A stretch of DNA of 64,000 bases from Scoparia ambigualis. Taxonomy: Eukaryota > Arthropoda > Insecta > Lepidoptera > Crambidae. The position numbers were made by a program, and so were the translations under genes. This document shows positions 33,184 through 43,482 of this stretch, piece by piece; the first letter of the stretch is position 1; the number at the start of each line of letters is the position of its first letter. The stretch is taken from contig OY992504.1 in assembly GCA_963921215.1 (NCBI GenBank), positions 18,365,036-18,429,035 on the forward strand, written 5' to 3'. The notes under the pieces are model-generated. The model saw only the letters and a list, made by a program, of their open reading frames with translations. It was not told the origin of the DNA and ran no database searches.

Positions 33184-34434
33184 TGACTGCTAGAAACCGC
33201 AAGAAAGTTCAAGGGCTGGTCAGGTCAAGTGTTTTAAACATGACAAAAATGACAATAAAGGAAATCGTGTTTTTTCGTAGGTACTTATCGCCCAGCTGAC
33301 ATCCCCTCTCCTTACTTCACTAAGTTTATTTGTACTGGCACCTCGAGACCAACCGTTAGGTTATTGCAAGAAGTGCCAGACGTCCCTGCGCCAGTAGAAC
33401 ACTCGCGCAGGAGACCACCAACGTTAGGTCTTGACGCCAAATTAGTGCCCGCCGCAGCGCGCTCTTCATTCGGTACTCATAAGACTAGTGTCTCAGGAGA
33501 GTATCCCCGTGAACACGTGTAGTTCACTGTCTATTGTCCAGATAGGTAACCGGAGCTGTCAAGCTCGCTCACTTCTCGTTGCACGAAGGGCACAACTCGC
33601 AGTTGCCACTGCTAGGGTCGTCGACTCTAAAGTCGACTCCCAAGTGTCCACCTTGGTAGCGGAGTAGTAAGCACACTCACTTCTCGGAACCCATCCGGGC
33701 GCCTAGCCAGTTCCCACGTCCTACGCGGCTGGCTGGACCGGAGGCTACGGCATCTAGGAGGCCGCCTCTACTAGTTCTCCAGACTAGTACCGGAGATGTC
33801 AACACCAATGTCCAATGAAAACCACCGGACAAAGCTGCCAACTATAAGGGAAACTCACGTTCCCCGCAGGACTTTTCGCTTCTGGCCCCTCAGAGACCGC
33901 TACTAGGCCCCGCTCGCTGTGCACGAGTTTGGAAGTCCTGGCACACAATACCAGGACAAACGAACATTCCCAAGCTCTACAGCTAACCACACGCCACTAC
34001 GAGTCCAACCCATGTCCGGATCCCGCCGGAGGCGCCTGGTTAAAGGCACGACCAACGGGGGGCTAGAACCGGAACCCCGTAGTACCTCTGAAAACACAAC
34101 CGGACCCGTAGTTCCAGTTGCGATACCCTATCTATTGAGGTCAGTAGATAGGGACACCGACAGATTGCCCAGCTGACAGGGGCAACGGCCAGCCAGCCGG
34201 CCATTTGTTGACCCGTCAACGTAGGTACTTATCGCCCAGCTGACGCGGACGGGTCAACAGACCGCCGTATGCTTTAAAATAAATTAGAAACTCAAAGACT
34301 ATCCAATTAAAGTTCACAAAATGAATTATTTCATTACAATGAAAACAACACGAACACCTTTTTTGTCATTTTTGACATGTTTAAAACACTTGACCTGACC
34401 AGCTCTTGAAGTTTCTTGCGGTTTCTAGCAGTCA
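33184..34434. mobile_element. Inverted-repeat element carrying a GC-rich block
   Basis: The first about 85 bases (TGACTGCTAGAAACCGCAAG, GGTCAGGTCAAGTG, TTTTAAACATGACAAAAATG) recur inverted at 34350-34434. Between them lies about 0.95 kb of markedly GC-rich sequence, unlike anything else in the window. No transposase is recognisable. Open frames inside (33799-33990, 33919-34176) have no motif I know. No clear TSD was found, so the outer borders are minimal estimates. Confidence 0.75.
33276..34244. repeat. 25-bp direct repeat flanking the GC-rich block
   Basis: The same 25 bases, beginning CGTAGGTACTTATCGCCCAG, occur at 33276-33300 and 34220-34244. The right copy sits inside its own inverted pair (TGTTGACCCGTC and GACGGGTCAACA). 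The core GCCCAGCTGAC occurs a third time near 34168. Confidence 0.9.
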
Positions 34435-34902
34435 CTTTACATACAATATAATTAGTGTAAGTAATATATGTATACGAGGTATATATGTAAGTATTTTGTC
34501 ATCATTAATCCCGCAGACTTTCTCTCCGAACCACAGCTGGAGTTGGCTGGAAGAGATCTCTTCTAGGGATAAGCTCACTTTTGTGTACGTCTTGTTTAAT
34601 GTGTTTTCAATGTGTGTTTTCTATGTGCAATAAAGGATTAATAATAAAAAATAAACAGACTAGATTTTAAAAACTATTTTTTTTAAATTATTGCGCCGTA
34701 CTGTGTACCTACTGAAGTAATTAAAAAAGACTCACACGTAAAATGAATCGCTAATGAATGGGATAAACACAAACGTTCATAATGTAATCAGCTAGAATCA
34801 TTTCATTAACAGAACGATGTTTCTTATTATCAGCCCTCAAAGGACCCACTGCTTCCCACACATGGACATATGGACACATAGGGAGAAAAGCAAAATATGT
34901 GC
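34435..34902. other. No feature seen
   Basis: AT-rich. A weak SINE-gamma-like scrap (GGACCCACTGCTTCCCACAC) is near 34841. Confidence 0.35.
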
Positions 34903-34975
34903 AAAATAGTTACCGTAGTACACTACGGTAACTATTTTTTTGTCGTCAATTTCCTTAGATTTGTTTTAATCTAAG
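34903..34975. repeat. Two small hairpins, one matching a MITE end
   Basis: 34903-34919 and 34922-34938 are perfect 17-base inverted copies around a 2-base loop (ACCGTAGT/ACTACGGT). At 34954-34975 CTTAGATT...AATCTAAG repeats the outer bases of the 24.7-kb MITE, which suggests a decayed relative. Confidence 0.7.
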
Positions 34976-35202
34976 TCAATTTCTCGAAAACATGGTATGC
35001 TATTTATGCTTGATTGTCCTGTTATCAAAATGTACGCTCTTTATTCAACGCCATCATAAACAGCTTCTCAATTCAATAGGTCAAAACCTCTAGGCACCCC
35101 AACTTATTACTTTATTATGAATAAATTGTAAAAATAATTTTAAAAAATATTGCGTATTAAGAAGATACTTTTTTTTTTTTTCTTGCAAATTAGAATATAA
35201 TC

Positions 35203-35428
35203 ACGACTATTTATCCCCGAAAGGTTAGTCAGAGACTAGGCAAAGAGGACTGCAAAAGCCGTCCTCTACTATAGTCCACTTTTCACTAATTAGCGACTGC
35301 ACATGTGCTCAGCGTGACAGGTCGCCATCGTCGCTCTATGCTATTGGATGTATGAGCAGTCTTTAGTCCGTTAGTTGCCTTTTACGACACCCAAGGGAAG
35401 AGTATTCTTTCACCGCTACGCGGCCCGG
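35203..35428 (-). repeat. Rpt-A copy (minus orientation)
   Basis: It runs from CACGACTATTTATCCCCGAA through CGCCATCGTCGCTCTATGCT to TTTCACCGCTACGCGGCCCG. The ends agree with the full-length plus copies. Confidence 0.85.
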
Positions 35429-35577
35429 TAAGCAAATTAAAAACTTTGTATAAATTAATTACTATGTTAAACCTGTTATAATATAAAATATGACCTACTT
35501 TTTTGTTAGTGGAATCGATTCTCCTATCGTTTATGAACAAACGTTCTTACCGTTTATAACAACGTATCGTTTATGCG

Positions 35578-35867
35578 GAGCTCGATGGCGCAGCGGCTAG
35601 CGCGTTCGGCTTGCGATCTTGCCCGCCAAGCAACTTTCGCAATGCCGAGTCGCTGGATGGGTGACCAAATTAAAAAAAACATCTCAAGCTGCTCCGTGCT
35701 TCGGAAGGCACGTTAAGCCGTTGGTCCCGGTTGTCGTCGTAAGATGACAGTTGTTAAAACCCACCAACCCGCATTGGTCCAGCGTGGTGGGTTATGGCCC
35801 AATATCCACGTGGGAGGCCAGTGCCCAGCAGTGGGACGTTTATAGGCTGATGATGATGATGATGATT
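35578..35867 (+). mobile_element. SINE-gamma, near full length (tRNA/5S-like head, GAT tail)
   Basis: The head GAGCTCGATGGCGCAGCGGC holds a tRNA-type A box. Inside, AAGCAAC (35628-35634) and TGGATGGGTGACC (35654-35666) are spaced by 19 bases exactly as the A and C boxes of 5S rRNA are. The body (GCTCCGTGCTTCGGAAGGCA, AACCCACCAACCCGCATTGG, CCCAGCAGTGGGACGTTTAT) ends in a (GAT)n tail, typical of Lepidopteran SINEs. No TSD was certain. A sister copy is at 44749. Confidence 0.85.
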
Positions 35868-36245
35868 ATAAACAAACTAATTTCAGTAAATTTATTAACA
35901 AGTTGTATACATCGTGGTTCTTGCCATTCTGCAATAAAAAACTGTAAGTAGTTTTAAAAAGATAAATTAATAGAACTAGAACTAAAAAATTAAATCGAAG
36001 TTGAAACTACTTGCAATACCAATTTTCTAAGTATTCCAGAAAGTTTTTAACAACTTTTGCCAAAGTAATTGACTGTTACTGAGAAATTTAATAAGTTCTG
36101 TTTGACTCCTGATATCATGAATCATAATAATATTTTTACCCTACTCAATCCAAGATTCTTTTTTTTATTGTGTTATTTAGATACATAAAAATGTGAAATA
36201 TAATCAGTATCACTCATCAACCAATCATAAATAATCAATGAGTTT

Positions 36246-36592
36246 TTTTTAAATAAAAAAACGAGGTAAACTAGCAGGCGGGTCACCTGATGGAAAGTAA
36301 TCACCGCCGCCCATGGACACCCGCAAAACCAGAGGAATTGCAGGCGCGTTGCTGTCCTTTAAGGAAGGAATAGGAATTGTGAGAGGGTAGGGGGAGGGGG
36401 GGGGGGGGCTCCAGAACCCTTACTGACCGGACGAAACACAACAGCACCAACTTACTTACTTCACGCCGGATATTAGTGAGCGGGTGGTATTACGCCGGGC
36501 GAGCCGGCCCAATGCGTGCTGCAACGCAGCGTGGCTCTACCACTCAGTCAGTGTCACTCATTTAGCACCACCCAGGGGTCACGTGTAGGGTC
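36246..36592 (-). repeat. Rpt-B copy 3 (minus orientation)
   Basis: It begins with the reversed A tail, then GGCGGGTCACCTGATGGAAA, CCGCCGCCCATGGACACCCG, a run of 13 G near 36398-36410, and the CCGGCCCAATGCGTGCTGCA end. It is closer to copy 1 than to copy 2 by eye. Confidence 0.85.
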
Positions 36593-37920
36593 TCAAGGGT
36601 AAACCTACGGACGCGAGTAACTTTAACGCCCAAAATTTGGTTTTATTAACTTCTTGCATTAAACGATTATATTACACATTGCAAATAATGCAAACAGTGC
36701 AGGGTTGGTTGTATCCACTAAGATAGAATCTTCCGCTACCATGAATCGATCTATCGCTAACCAATGTAATTATGAATCACGTGGGAATCGAACCGACGAC
36801 GCTGTCATTGGTAGCACAACATTGTACCCTATCACTTTCTCCTCGAACTATTTAATTTAGAAATTATTGATATTGGTATTCAACGGACAACCACCAGTCC
36901 AGCTATAAGCTTGTGCTATGAGTGAATTCAAGTCAGTATTCCAACGGATAAGACGAAAATAATTTATTTTAGAATTACTGCTTATTTCGTGACTGTACTT
37001 TTCATTTTCTGACGTTGCCATGCATAACAGTCACAAGATGTTTCACTCTGTTTCCCAGCGATACCGTAGGCTCCAACATTGAGCGGTCCGTCGCCCCGCT
37101 AATTAATTCGTTAGAAAACCTTCGCTTTTTTCCCGACCTGCCATCCTTGATTTTCAATTTCTGTAGCAAAAGATTAATGGCTGGAGACAGGTTCTGCGCC
37201 GAGTTTTATCTACAATTATAATTACAACGGCTACATCGTTTTAAAAGCTGTTTTTACGGTGGAACGAGATTGTGCGCCATTGTACGGGGCTGCTAATTTT
37301 CTTATACACACTGTAGGCGTTTTATCGTCATCACTTCTCCTCTGCGGGCTTGTTTTGTTTCTTAGTTTAGAGATAAGCGGCATAGTGTATGGGTGGATGG
37401 TGTTTGAAATGCAGTGAAGGTGCTCGGTATCGATGTCGGCTGTGCCCGTGCTGTGGGAAGGCACGTTATGATGTTGATCCTGTTTGTTATTGTAAGATGA
37501 CAGACGTTAACTTAAATAGACCTACCAACCTGCTGAGCGTGATGATGACAGTGTAGTTGTTCTACTGAATTATTTGTTGTGGCTTTAGAAAATTAAAATA
37601 TATGCACGGCTGAATTTCATTATCTAGAATACTTCTACACAATATATTTGATATAAGTTCTGGAAAAATTCATCTCTGTGGGTCTACATTATTATAATAT
37701 TTACGTTTAAAAAAAAGTGAGTTGGAAAACATTTGCGGTGATAAATACTCTAGAACAACGCCAACTCATTTGTATTATTTTCTTATAGTATTTGGGCGTG
37801 ACGTCGAGTAGGTACTTTACGCGCTTATGTGTTTAGTGATACTTTATTATTGAGAATTAACTTTTGACAACTTGACTATGCGAGTACGATTATTTTCCCT
37901 GTTTTTGTTTCAGATAGTCA
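36593..37920. other. No gene recognised
   Basis: A reverse tRNA-like B box (GTGGGAATCGAACCG) lies at 36781-36795. Open frames at 37015-37221 (plus) and 37231-37464 (minus) show no motif. Confidence 0.35.
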
Positions 37921-37934
37921 TTTCAAGTATCAAG

Positions 37935-38595
37935 ATCAAGCGCTCTGTAAATCAACCGCCCCTAGCCACTGATAAAGAGAATTCACCGTACTATAAAAGC
38001 TTTACTTACCAAGCAAAGATCCATCTATCTGACGTATAACTTTAATAAAATTAAATGTAATGTTTTTGAATTTTCCATAGCATTCATCATCCATTATCCG
38101 TGTCGCGTAGCGGTGATAGGATACTACCACACCCTCTCTTCCCTTGGGTGTCGTAAAAGGCGACTAACGGACTAAAGACTGCACATACTTCCAACCGCAT
38201 AGAGCGGCGATGGGCTCACCACCTGTCACGCTGAGCACATGTGCAGTCGCTATTTGGTGAAAAGTGGTGTTCGTGCATCATCGAGACCGCTCTGGTGCCG
38301 CCGCCGGCGGGTGTACCCGTGCGAATTTAACAGCCAGCAGCCAGACCACTTCGCCACGGATCACGGAAGACACCAGACGCGCGCGCTTTATTTAGTTAGC
38401 ATAATTAAACCAATGTTCGTCTATAAGGCTGATTTCACAGTCACTAGTGAGTATAAATAAAAATAACTATACAACGTTGACAAAGTTTCGATATAGATAG
38501 CAGAATTCCAAGTGGCTATCATGATCGAGCGGTGCGGTGTGTAAATCACCCGCCCCTAGCCGCTGATAAAGAGTGACTTCACTGTAAATCATACA
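37935..38595. repeat. Pair of short direct repeats around an Rpt-A copy
   Basis: GTAAATCAACCGCCCCTAGC (37947) and GTAAATCACCCGCCCCTAGC (38541) are each followed by a CTGATAAAGAG block and a TTCAC block. They bracket the Rpt-A copy at 38096 and a short GC-rich stretch. Confidence 0.6.
38096..38268 (+). repeat. Rpt-A copy, 3'-truncated
   Basis: It runs from CCGTGTCGCGTAGCGGTGAT to GTCGCTATTTGGTGAAAAGT, then stops abruptly, and an unrelated GC-rich stretch begins. Confidence 0.85.
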
Positions 38596-38894
38596 TTTGT
38601 TTTCGGAGGGGTCTGGCCTGGAATATTAAGCGATGTGATTTGTAACTCGTTAACGTTTTATTTTATTATTATTGTTTTTGTGTCCTCTGACACCATACAG
38701 TTGTTAAATCATTTGTGAACACACGTCTGCACGTCAACTTAACCTACTGTCCTCCATTCGATTTTGAAGAGTAAATGAAAAGAAATTTGACCTTTTATGG
38801 TAGGTTGGTCAGCTGGCATCGGAACGTTTTATTGTTATTTATTATTTGGTGCTCTGTGCTTTGTTATCGTTCACGTTTTTGTAATGCACGATGC

Positions 38895-39200
38895 TTTTTA
38901 ACCGACTTGAAAAAAAGGATGAGTATCTCAATTCGTCGAAATAAATTTGTTTTATGTATGTTCCCCGATTACTTAAAAACGCTTGGACCGATTTGGACTA
39001 TTTTTTTGTCTGAAAGGGTATACTTTCCAGGTGGTCTATAGTGATCAGACCAATCTGATGATGGGTTCCTGGAGAAATCGAGGGAACTCTTCAAATATTA
39101 TAGGCACACCTATAGCGATTTAGGTATTATCTGCAAGAACCTGGGAACTTGTCCTCGGGAAGCACCATTTGGTAAAGTGAAACTGTTGAAGACCACAGAC
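38895..39200 (+). repeat. Repeat of the ACCGACTTC/AAGGATGAG family
   Basis: AACCGACTTGAAAAAAAGGA, TCTCAATTCGTCG, CCCCGATTACTT and CGCTTGGACCGATTTGGAC form the opening of a very common Lepidopteran repeat. A related fragment is at 8621. The 39540-40018 palindrome could be its other end. Confidence 0.6.
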
Positions 39201-39539
39201 GGCCACCGGAACTACTCAATACTAAATATTTTTAGTGTTTGCTATGCGATTACAAACTTTAATGTGGTTGCTAAGCAATTTATGCTCGCCGCAATGCATC
39301 ACAGTCAAGTGGAGCTAATGGTAAACCACCAAGAGAACTCCTCAAGAATTAACGTCCCTGTATCGGAGAAAACAATATTTTGTACAAAATGATAAGCAGT
39401 TGACATTAAGATGTTGTAAATTGAAAAAAATACTAACCAAGCCAATAAAAGTGACAAATAAATAATATTGTACTGTTACTTACTACTACTTCTATTTTTT
39501 TATTTTTCTGTGTATACATTTTGTAGGTACGTTTACACT

Positions 39540-40018
39540 AAAAAATAAACCGACTACTAAAAAACAGAGAAACTAAAAAGAACAAAATAATTGTGTTGTC
39601 TTGAATAACTAAATTTAATCCCCACAGTTGAAATTATACTTACATAGGTACTTTTGAAGACGGTGCCAAGCCAAATTAAATAAATAAGAAAATATTCCAA
39701 AAACAAAAATAATACGTAGGTACCTTAGTGTGTTCTTCTAGACAATTTCTAACACATCTTTAAACCTGTAAGTCTACGTGTTTTGGAAAACACGTATTAT
39801 TTTAGGCGGTTTGCTTAGCATTATGGATAATGCTAAGCAAACCGCCTAATAAAATTGTATGTAGGCAAAAGCAGGAAATATTTTAAGGCTTGTTGGCATC
39901 GACTTCAAAAGTATGTAACTATAATTTCAACTGTGGGGATTCAATTTAGTTATTTAAGACAACACAATTATTTTGTTATTTTTAGTTTCTCTGTTTTTTG
40001 GAGTTGGTTTATTTTTTT
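39540..40018. mobile_element. Large palindromic element with a central perfect hairpin
   Basis: The outer arms (39540-39672 and 39886-40018; ACAGAGAAACTAAAAAGAAC, TTGTGTTGTCTTGAATAACT) are inverted copies with few changes. At the centre 39803-39823 and 39828-39848 are perfect 21-base inverted copies around a 4-base loop (TGGA). No open frame is present. It looks like a foldback or MITE-type element. Confidence 0.8.
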
Positions 40019-40527
40019 TTGAAATTTTTTAGCTTCGGTGATTGGTTTAATCAATTTCATGTTTTAATGTGAAAAATGGTTTGAATATAACTAGAATAGA
40101 AATATTTTATTCTTATACGTATTGGATGTCTGTTAAAAACAAATTTATAACAAGTCAAATTATAGCACACTATTTGCATAGGATTTTGATTGATTTGTTA
40201 ATGTGTGAATTCGGTAGCATTGTTTTAGTTTCATCTAAAATCTTTTAAATCTTGTGCTCTTATGAATAATTTTTATTAGGTATGTGATTTCAAGATTTTA
40301 TCAGATTTACTCTCATTCACAGGGTTTTTGATAAAAAATATGATTCCATTCTAATCGTTACACGATGAATTACAGTGAATAGTCAGCAAAAAAATATAAC
40401 AAAGCTTTATAAGTTTACAGAATCTTACGGCAGAACTGACTTTCAGATTCAGGAACAAGCTTACAGTGGCGTTATTTCCAAACCGTTACGTTACGTTACG
40501 TTGAGGATCTTCAAGAAACCTCTTCCT
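40019..40527. other. No feature seen
   Basis: AT-rich DNA. A short ACGTTACGTTACGTT run lies at 40487-40501. Confidence 0.35.
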
Positions 40528-40645
40528 CAAAGGCGGTAACGCATCAGCGATTCCTCTGGCTTTTCATTGACGGTGGTGATTGCTTTGCATCTGGTCCGAG
40601 CCTGCCGCTCATTTGACTCCTATTATCATGAAAAAAAACATATTT
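40528..40645 (+). repeat. Rpt-B tail fragment
   Basis: GGCGGTAACGCATCAGCGAT, GACGGTGGTGATTGCTTTGC and GCTCATTTGACTCCTATTAT match the 3' end of Rpt-B in diverged form, followed by an A run. Confidence 0.7.
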
Positions 40646-41304
40646 TTGTTTATTGTATAAACATTAACACTTGATAATAATACGCCAAGTTTAACGGAAC
40701 TGTTTAGATATTCACAATACACCATAGACTCATTAATTATTCTACAAGCCACGGGAGAAGGTTCTCACTTCTTATAAATTTATGATACCAATATAAATAC
40801 TTGAGCTAACTTGATCAACATAACTTATTTAATCTATGGTTCATGCGCTGCGGTGCGGGCAATGTTGATATTACTCTACAAAGTGCCAAAGTTTCGGTAA
40901 TGCTCATATATTATGGAGTCTTCACAACTACATAATAATCCTAAATGATGGATGGCTTTCATTGTGAGCAAATTGTTGTTGCTCACTGGAATTATTTCTT
41001 TGAAGCGTGTCAAGACTTTGAATGATATGAAATATGATTTTGTTCTGCGAATTAAGTTTTTAAGAATTTAATATCAGTTACTTCACTTACTGACATGATG
41101 AAGTGTGTTCGTGTGAGGAGACGTTGAACTTATCTCTGTCTCATAACCTTCTATCAAAGCTCATAACTTATGTATTCTGTAGACATATAAATGTTTTTTT
41201 GTACTTCACGGTACGGGAGAGTACTCCAAAAAATGTGTTTTACAAAAAAAAGGAATGTAAATGAAAGTGTTTAACTATTAATAGATTAATCATAACCTTT
41301 AATT
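40646..41304. other. No feature seen
   Basis: AT-rich, with no recognisable structure. Confidence 0.35.
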
Positions 41305-41531
41305 AGGAGCCGTATGGTAAACAAGATCACTAAAAGACAACTACCACCTTTCATCCCTTGCATGTCGTAAAAGTCGACTAACGGACGAAAAATAAAAGCA
41401 CGTACATCCAACAAGCATTGAACGGCGATTCTTATTTGGTGAAATATGGACTATGGCAGTGGACTGCTTCTACGGTTCCTATTGCTTAGTCTCTGACTAA
41501 CCCTTTGGGTTGTGAACCTATGTGTGTAATC
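41305..41531 (+). repeat. Rpt-A copy, strongly diverged
   Basis: CATGTCGTAAAAGTCGACTA, GGACTATGGCAGTGGACTGC and CTAACCCTTTGGG keep the family order. An internal block before TATTTGGTGAAA is deleted. Confidence 0.75.
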
Positions 41532-41594
41532 GTATGTACTTTAATTAGGAACCTGAAAAAGTCTTCATTGTGTAGCATTTTCCATCTTTAACGT

Positions 41595-42204
41595 TGTTGG
41601 CAACACCAACATTAAATTGTTAAATGGCAACACGGCCATTCCTTCTACTTTTCTGCGACGTTGTAAAGCAAATGTGTATTTTTGTGGTTTTGGGAAATAT
41701 AAAAGTGATTTTTAAGTTTATCGTGGTTTTTACTCCGCACACCAGCCAACGCAACCTACAGTCCACTTCTACCAACTTTCTACATGGTCCTTCGAGCCGG
41801 ATCATGTTAGCAACACCAACATTAAATTGTTAAATGGCAACACGGCCATTCCTTCTTCTTCTCTGCGACGTTGTAAAGCAAAGGTTTATTTTTGTGGTTT
41901 TGGGAAATATAAAAGTGATTTTTAAGTTTATCGTGGTTTTTACTCCGCACACCAACCAACGCAACCTACAGTCCACTTCTACCAACTTTCTACATGGTCC
42001 TTCGAGCCGGATCATGTTGGCAACACCAACATTAAATTGTTAAATGGCAACACAGCCATTCCTTCTTCTTCTCTGCGACGTTGTAAAGCAAAGGTGTATT
42101 TTTATGGTTTTGGGAAAAATAAAAGTGATTTTTAAGTTTATCGTGGTTTTTACTCCGCACACCAGCCAACGCAACCTACAGTCCACTTCTACCAACTTTC
42201 TACA
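41595..42204 (+). mobile_element. Triple-LTR array: LTR-PBS-LTR-PBS-LTR with 5-bp TSD
   Basis: Three 190-bp units at 41595-41784, 41805-41994 and 42015-42204 each begin TGTTGGC or TGTTAGC and end TTCTACA, the TG...CA form of LTRs. The two gaps are 20 bp and identical: an 18-base TGGTCCTTCGAGCCGGAT plus CA. The 18 bases are complementary to the 3' end of tRNA-Tyr including CCA, so they are primer-binding sites placed directly after the LTR. AACGT is duplicated at 41590-41594 and 42205-42209. By eye each pair of LTRs differs at about six positions. No gag, pol or polypurine tract remains. The short frames inside are by-products. Confidence 0.93.
41699..41705 (+). promoter_or_regulatory. TATA-like box in LTR 1
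   Basis: TATAAAA lies 104 bases from the LTR start. The same box is in LTR 2 and is altered to AATAAAA in LTR 3. Its position fits an LTR promoter, but transcription is not shown. Confidence 0.5.
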
Positions 42205-42244
42205 AACGTTACCTTACTTAGTTTCTTAAATTTCTTCTCCATAA

Positions 42245-43482
42245 GAGGGTTTACGCATTTCGGTTTCCCATACAAATTTCCAAGTCGAAATTTTTAAAAA
42301 CCACTAAACCAATTTTAATGAAACTTTGCATGCTATAGTAAAATACAGGGATCTAAATAGTTTGTTGAAAATATAAAAAAAAAAGTTTATCTATGTGTGT
42401 TATTGCGGTTTTAAACTTTTTATAGTGGACTTTAAATCGCAATAACTCGGCTAAATAAACGTTTAAAAACGGGTGACAAGGCCCACAGTTTTTGAAGGCC
42501 CAAGCGCAGAAAACTATGTTTATTACATTTGATCCTTGCCAACTTCGTAGCATGCATGAAACACATCAATATGAACGCCGAAATGCAGCAGCGGTCAGCG
42601 AGCGGCCACCATCTTGTCACTGACACCCGGTAGTTCGCCGACATCGGTCGCGGCCGCTCATATTACTTATTTTGGCTCCTAAAAACGTCAGTTTTTACTT
42701 GTTTATACTATGATTCGTTAGTAGATTTTTATTTATTGTGTTTATTTGATCATTATTACTCTTTTGATATTTACATAAACATGTGCGATTTTATAGCTTT
42801 TTATTTTGTAAATATTCAATTTGTGTTGTAAAGCCCACAACGGTTAGGAAGGCCCAACGAAGTAGTTGCTTGGGCCTTTATAGGAATATAAACAATAATT
42901 ACTTAATTTTAGCATAAATAACAATAATTTATAAGTAAAATCTAATACTAATACAATAAACATTTAAAAATTCGATACCTCGGCTGTTTTATTAAACAGT
43001 GGAAAAGCATTTATTTTAAACGAAATATTGATCATTTTAGCATCCGATTGCTTTTATCGAAGTTTATGAATGTTACAATTTTGATGTGTAATTAACCTTA
43101 TGGTCTTTAATGCTTACTTTTGCTCCAAAAGACTTAAAAACGACACGGGCCATAATGGAGGACATACCATGTTTAGTAAAGCCCAAAATAAGGATTTTTA
43201 AAAATGTTTAAAAACCTAACTAATTACCATTGTAGCTTCAAAAACTACTTTTATTTGGATTTTGAAATAATCATAACTTTCATTGTAAACACTTTTTTTC
43301 TTCTTAATGATAAAATATAGGTTTTATTTCAATTTGTAAAAAAGTGGGCCTTGTTACTTGGTAGTACTATATTTAGATCTCTGTTTTATTTTAGCATGCA
43401 AAGTTTCATCAAAATTGGCTTAATGGTTTTTAAAAATTTTGACTTGGAAGTTTGTATGGGAAACCGAAATGCGTAGACCCTC
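42245..43482. mobile_element. MITE-P copy 2, enlarged by a nested insertion
   Basis: The ends GAGGGTTTACGCATTTCGGT and ACCGAAATGCGTAGACCCTC are inverted. ATAA is present on both sides (42241-42244 and 43483-43486) and could be a 4-bp TSD. The arms match MITE-P copy 1, but about 0.9 kb of other sequence sits in the right half. Confidence 0.85.
42476..43354. mobile_element. Nested element in MITE-P copy 2
   Basis: ACAAGGCCCAC at 42476 is mirrored by GTGGGCCTTGT ending 43354. The motif AAGGCCCA or its complement recurs inside (42498, 42840, 42871, 43179). MITE-P sequence is interrupted precisely in this stretch and a few of its bases are missing. No TSD was found and no frame is recognisable. 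Confidence 0.65.

Noticed and set aside
41620..42229. Three similar small proteins on both strands
   Set aside because: They are read from the three LTR copies and have no protein motif.
42476..43354. Independent TIR transposon with TSD
   Set aside because: Kept as a nested element, but the TSD claim was dropped because the flanking bases do not match.
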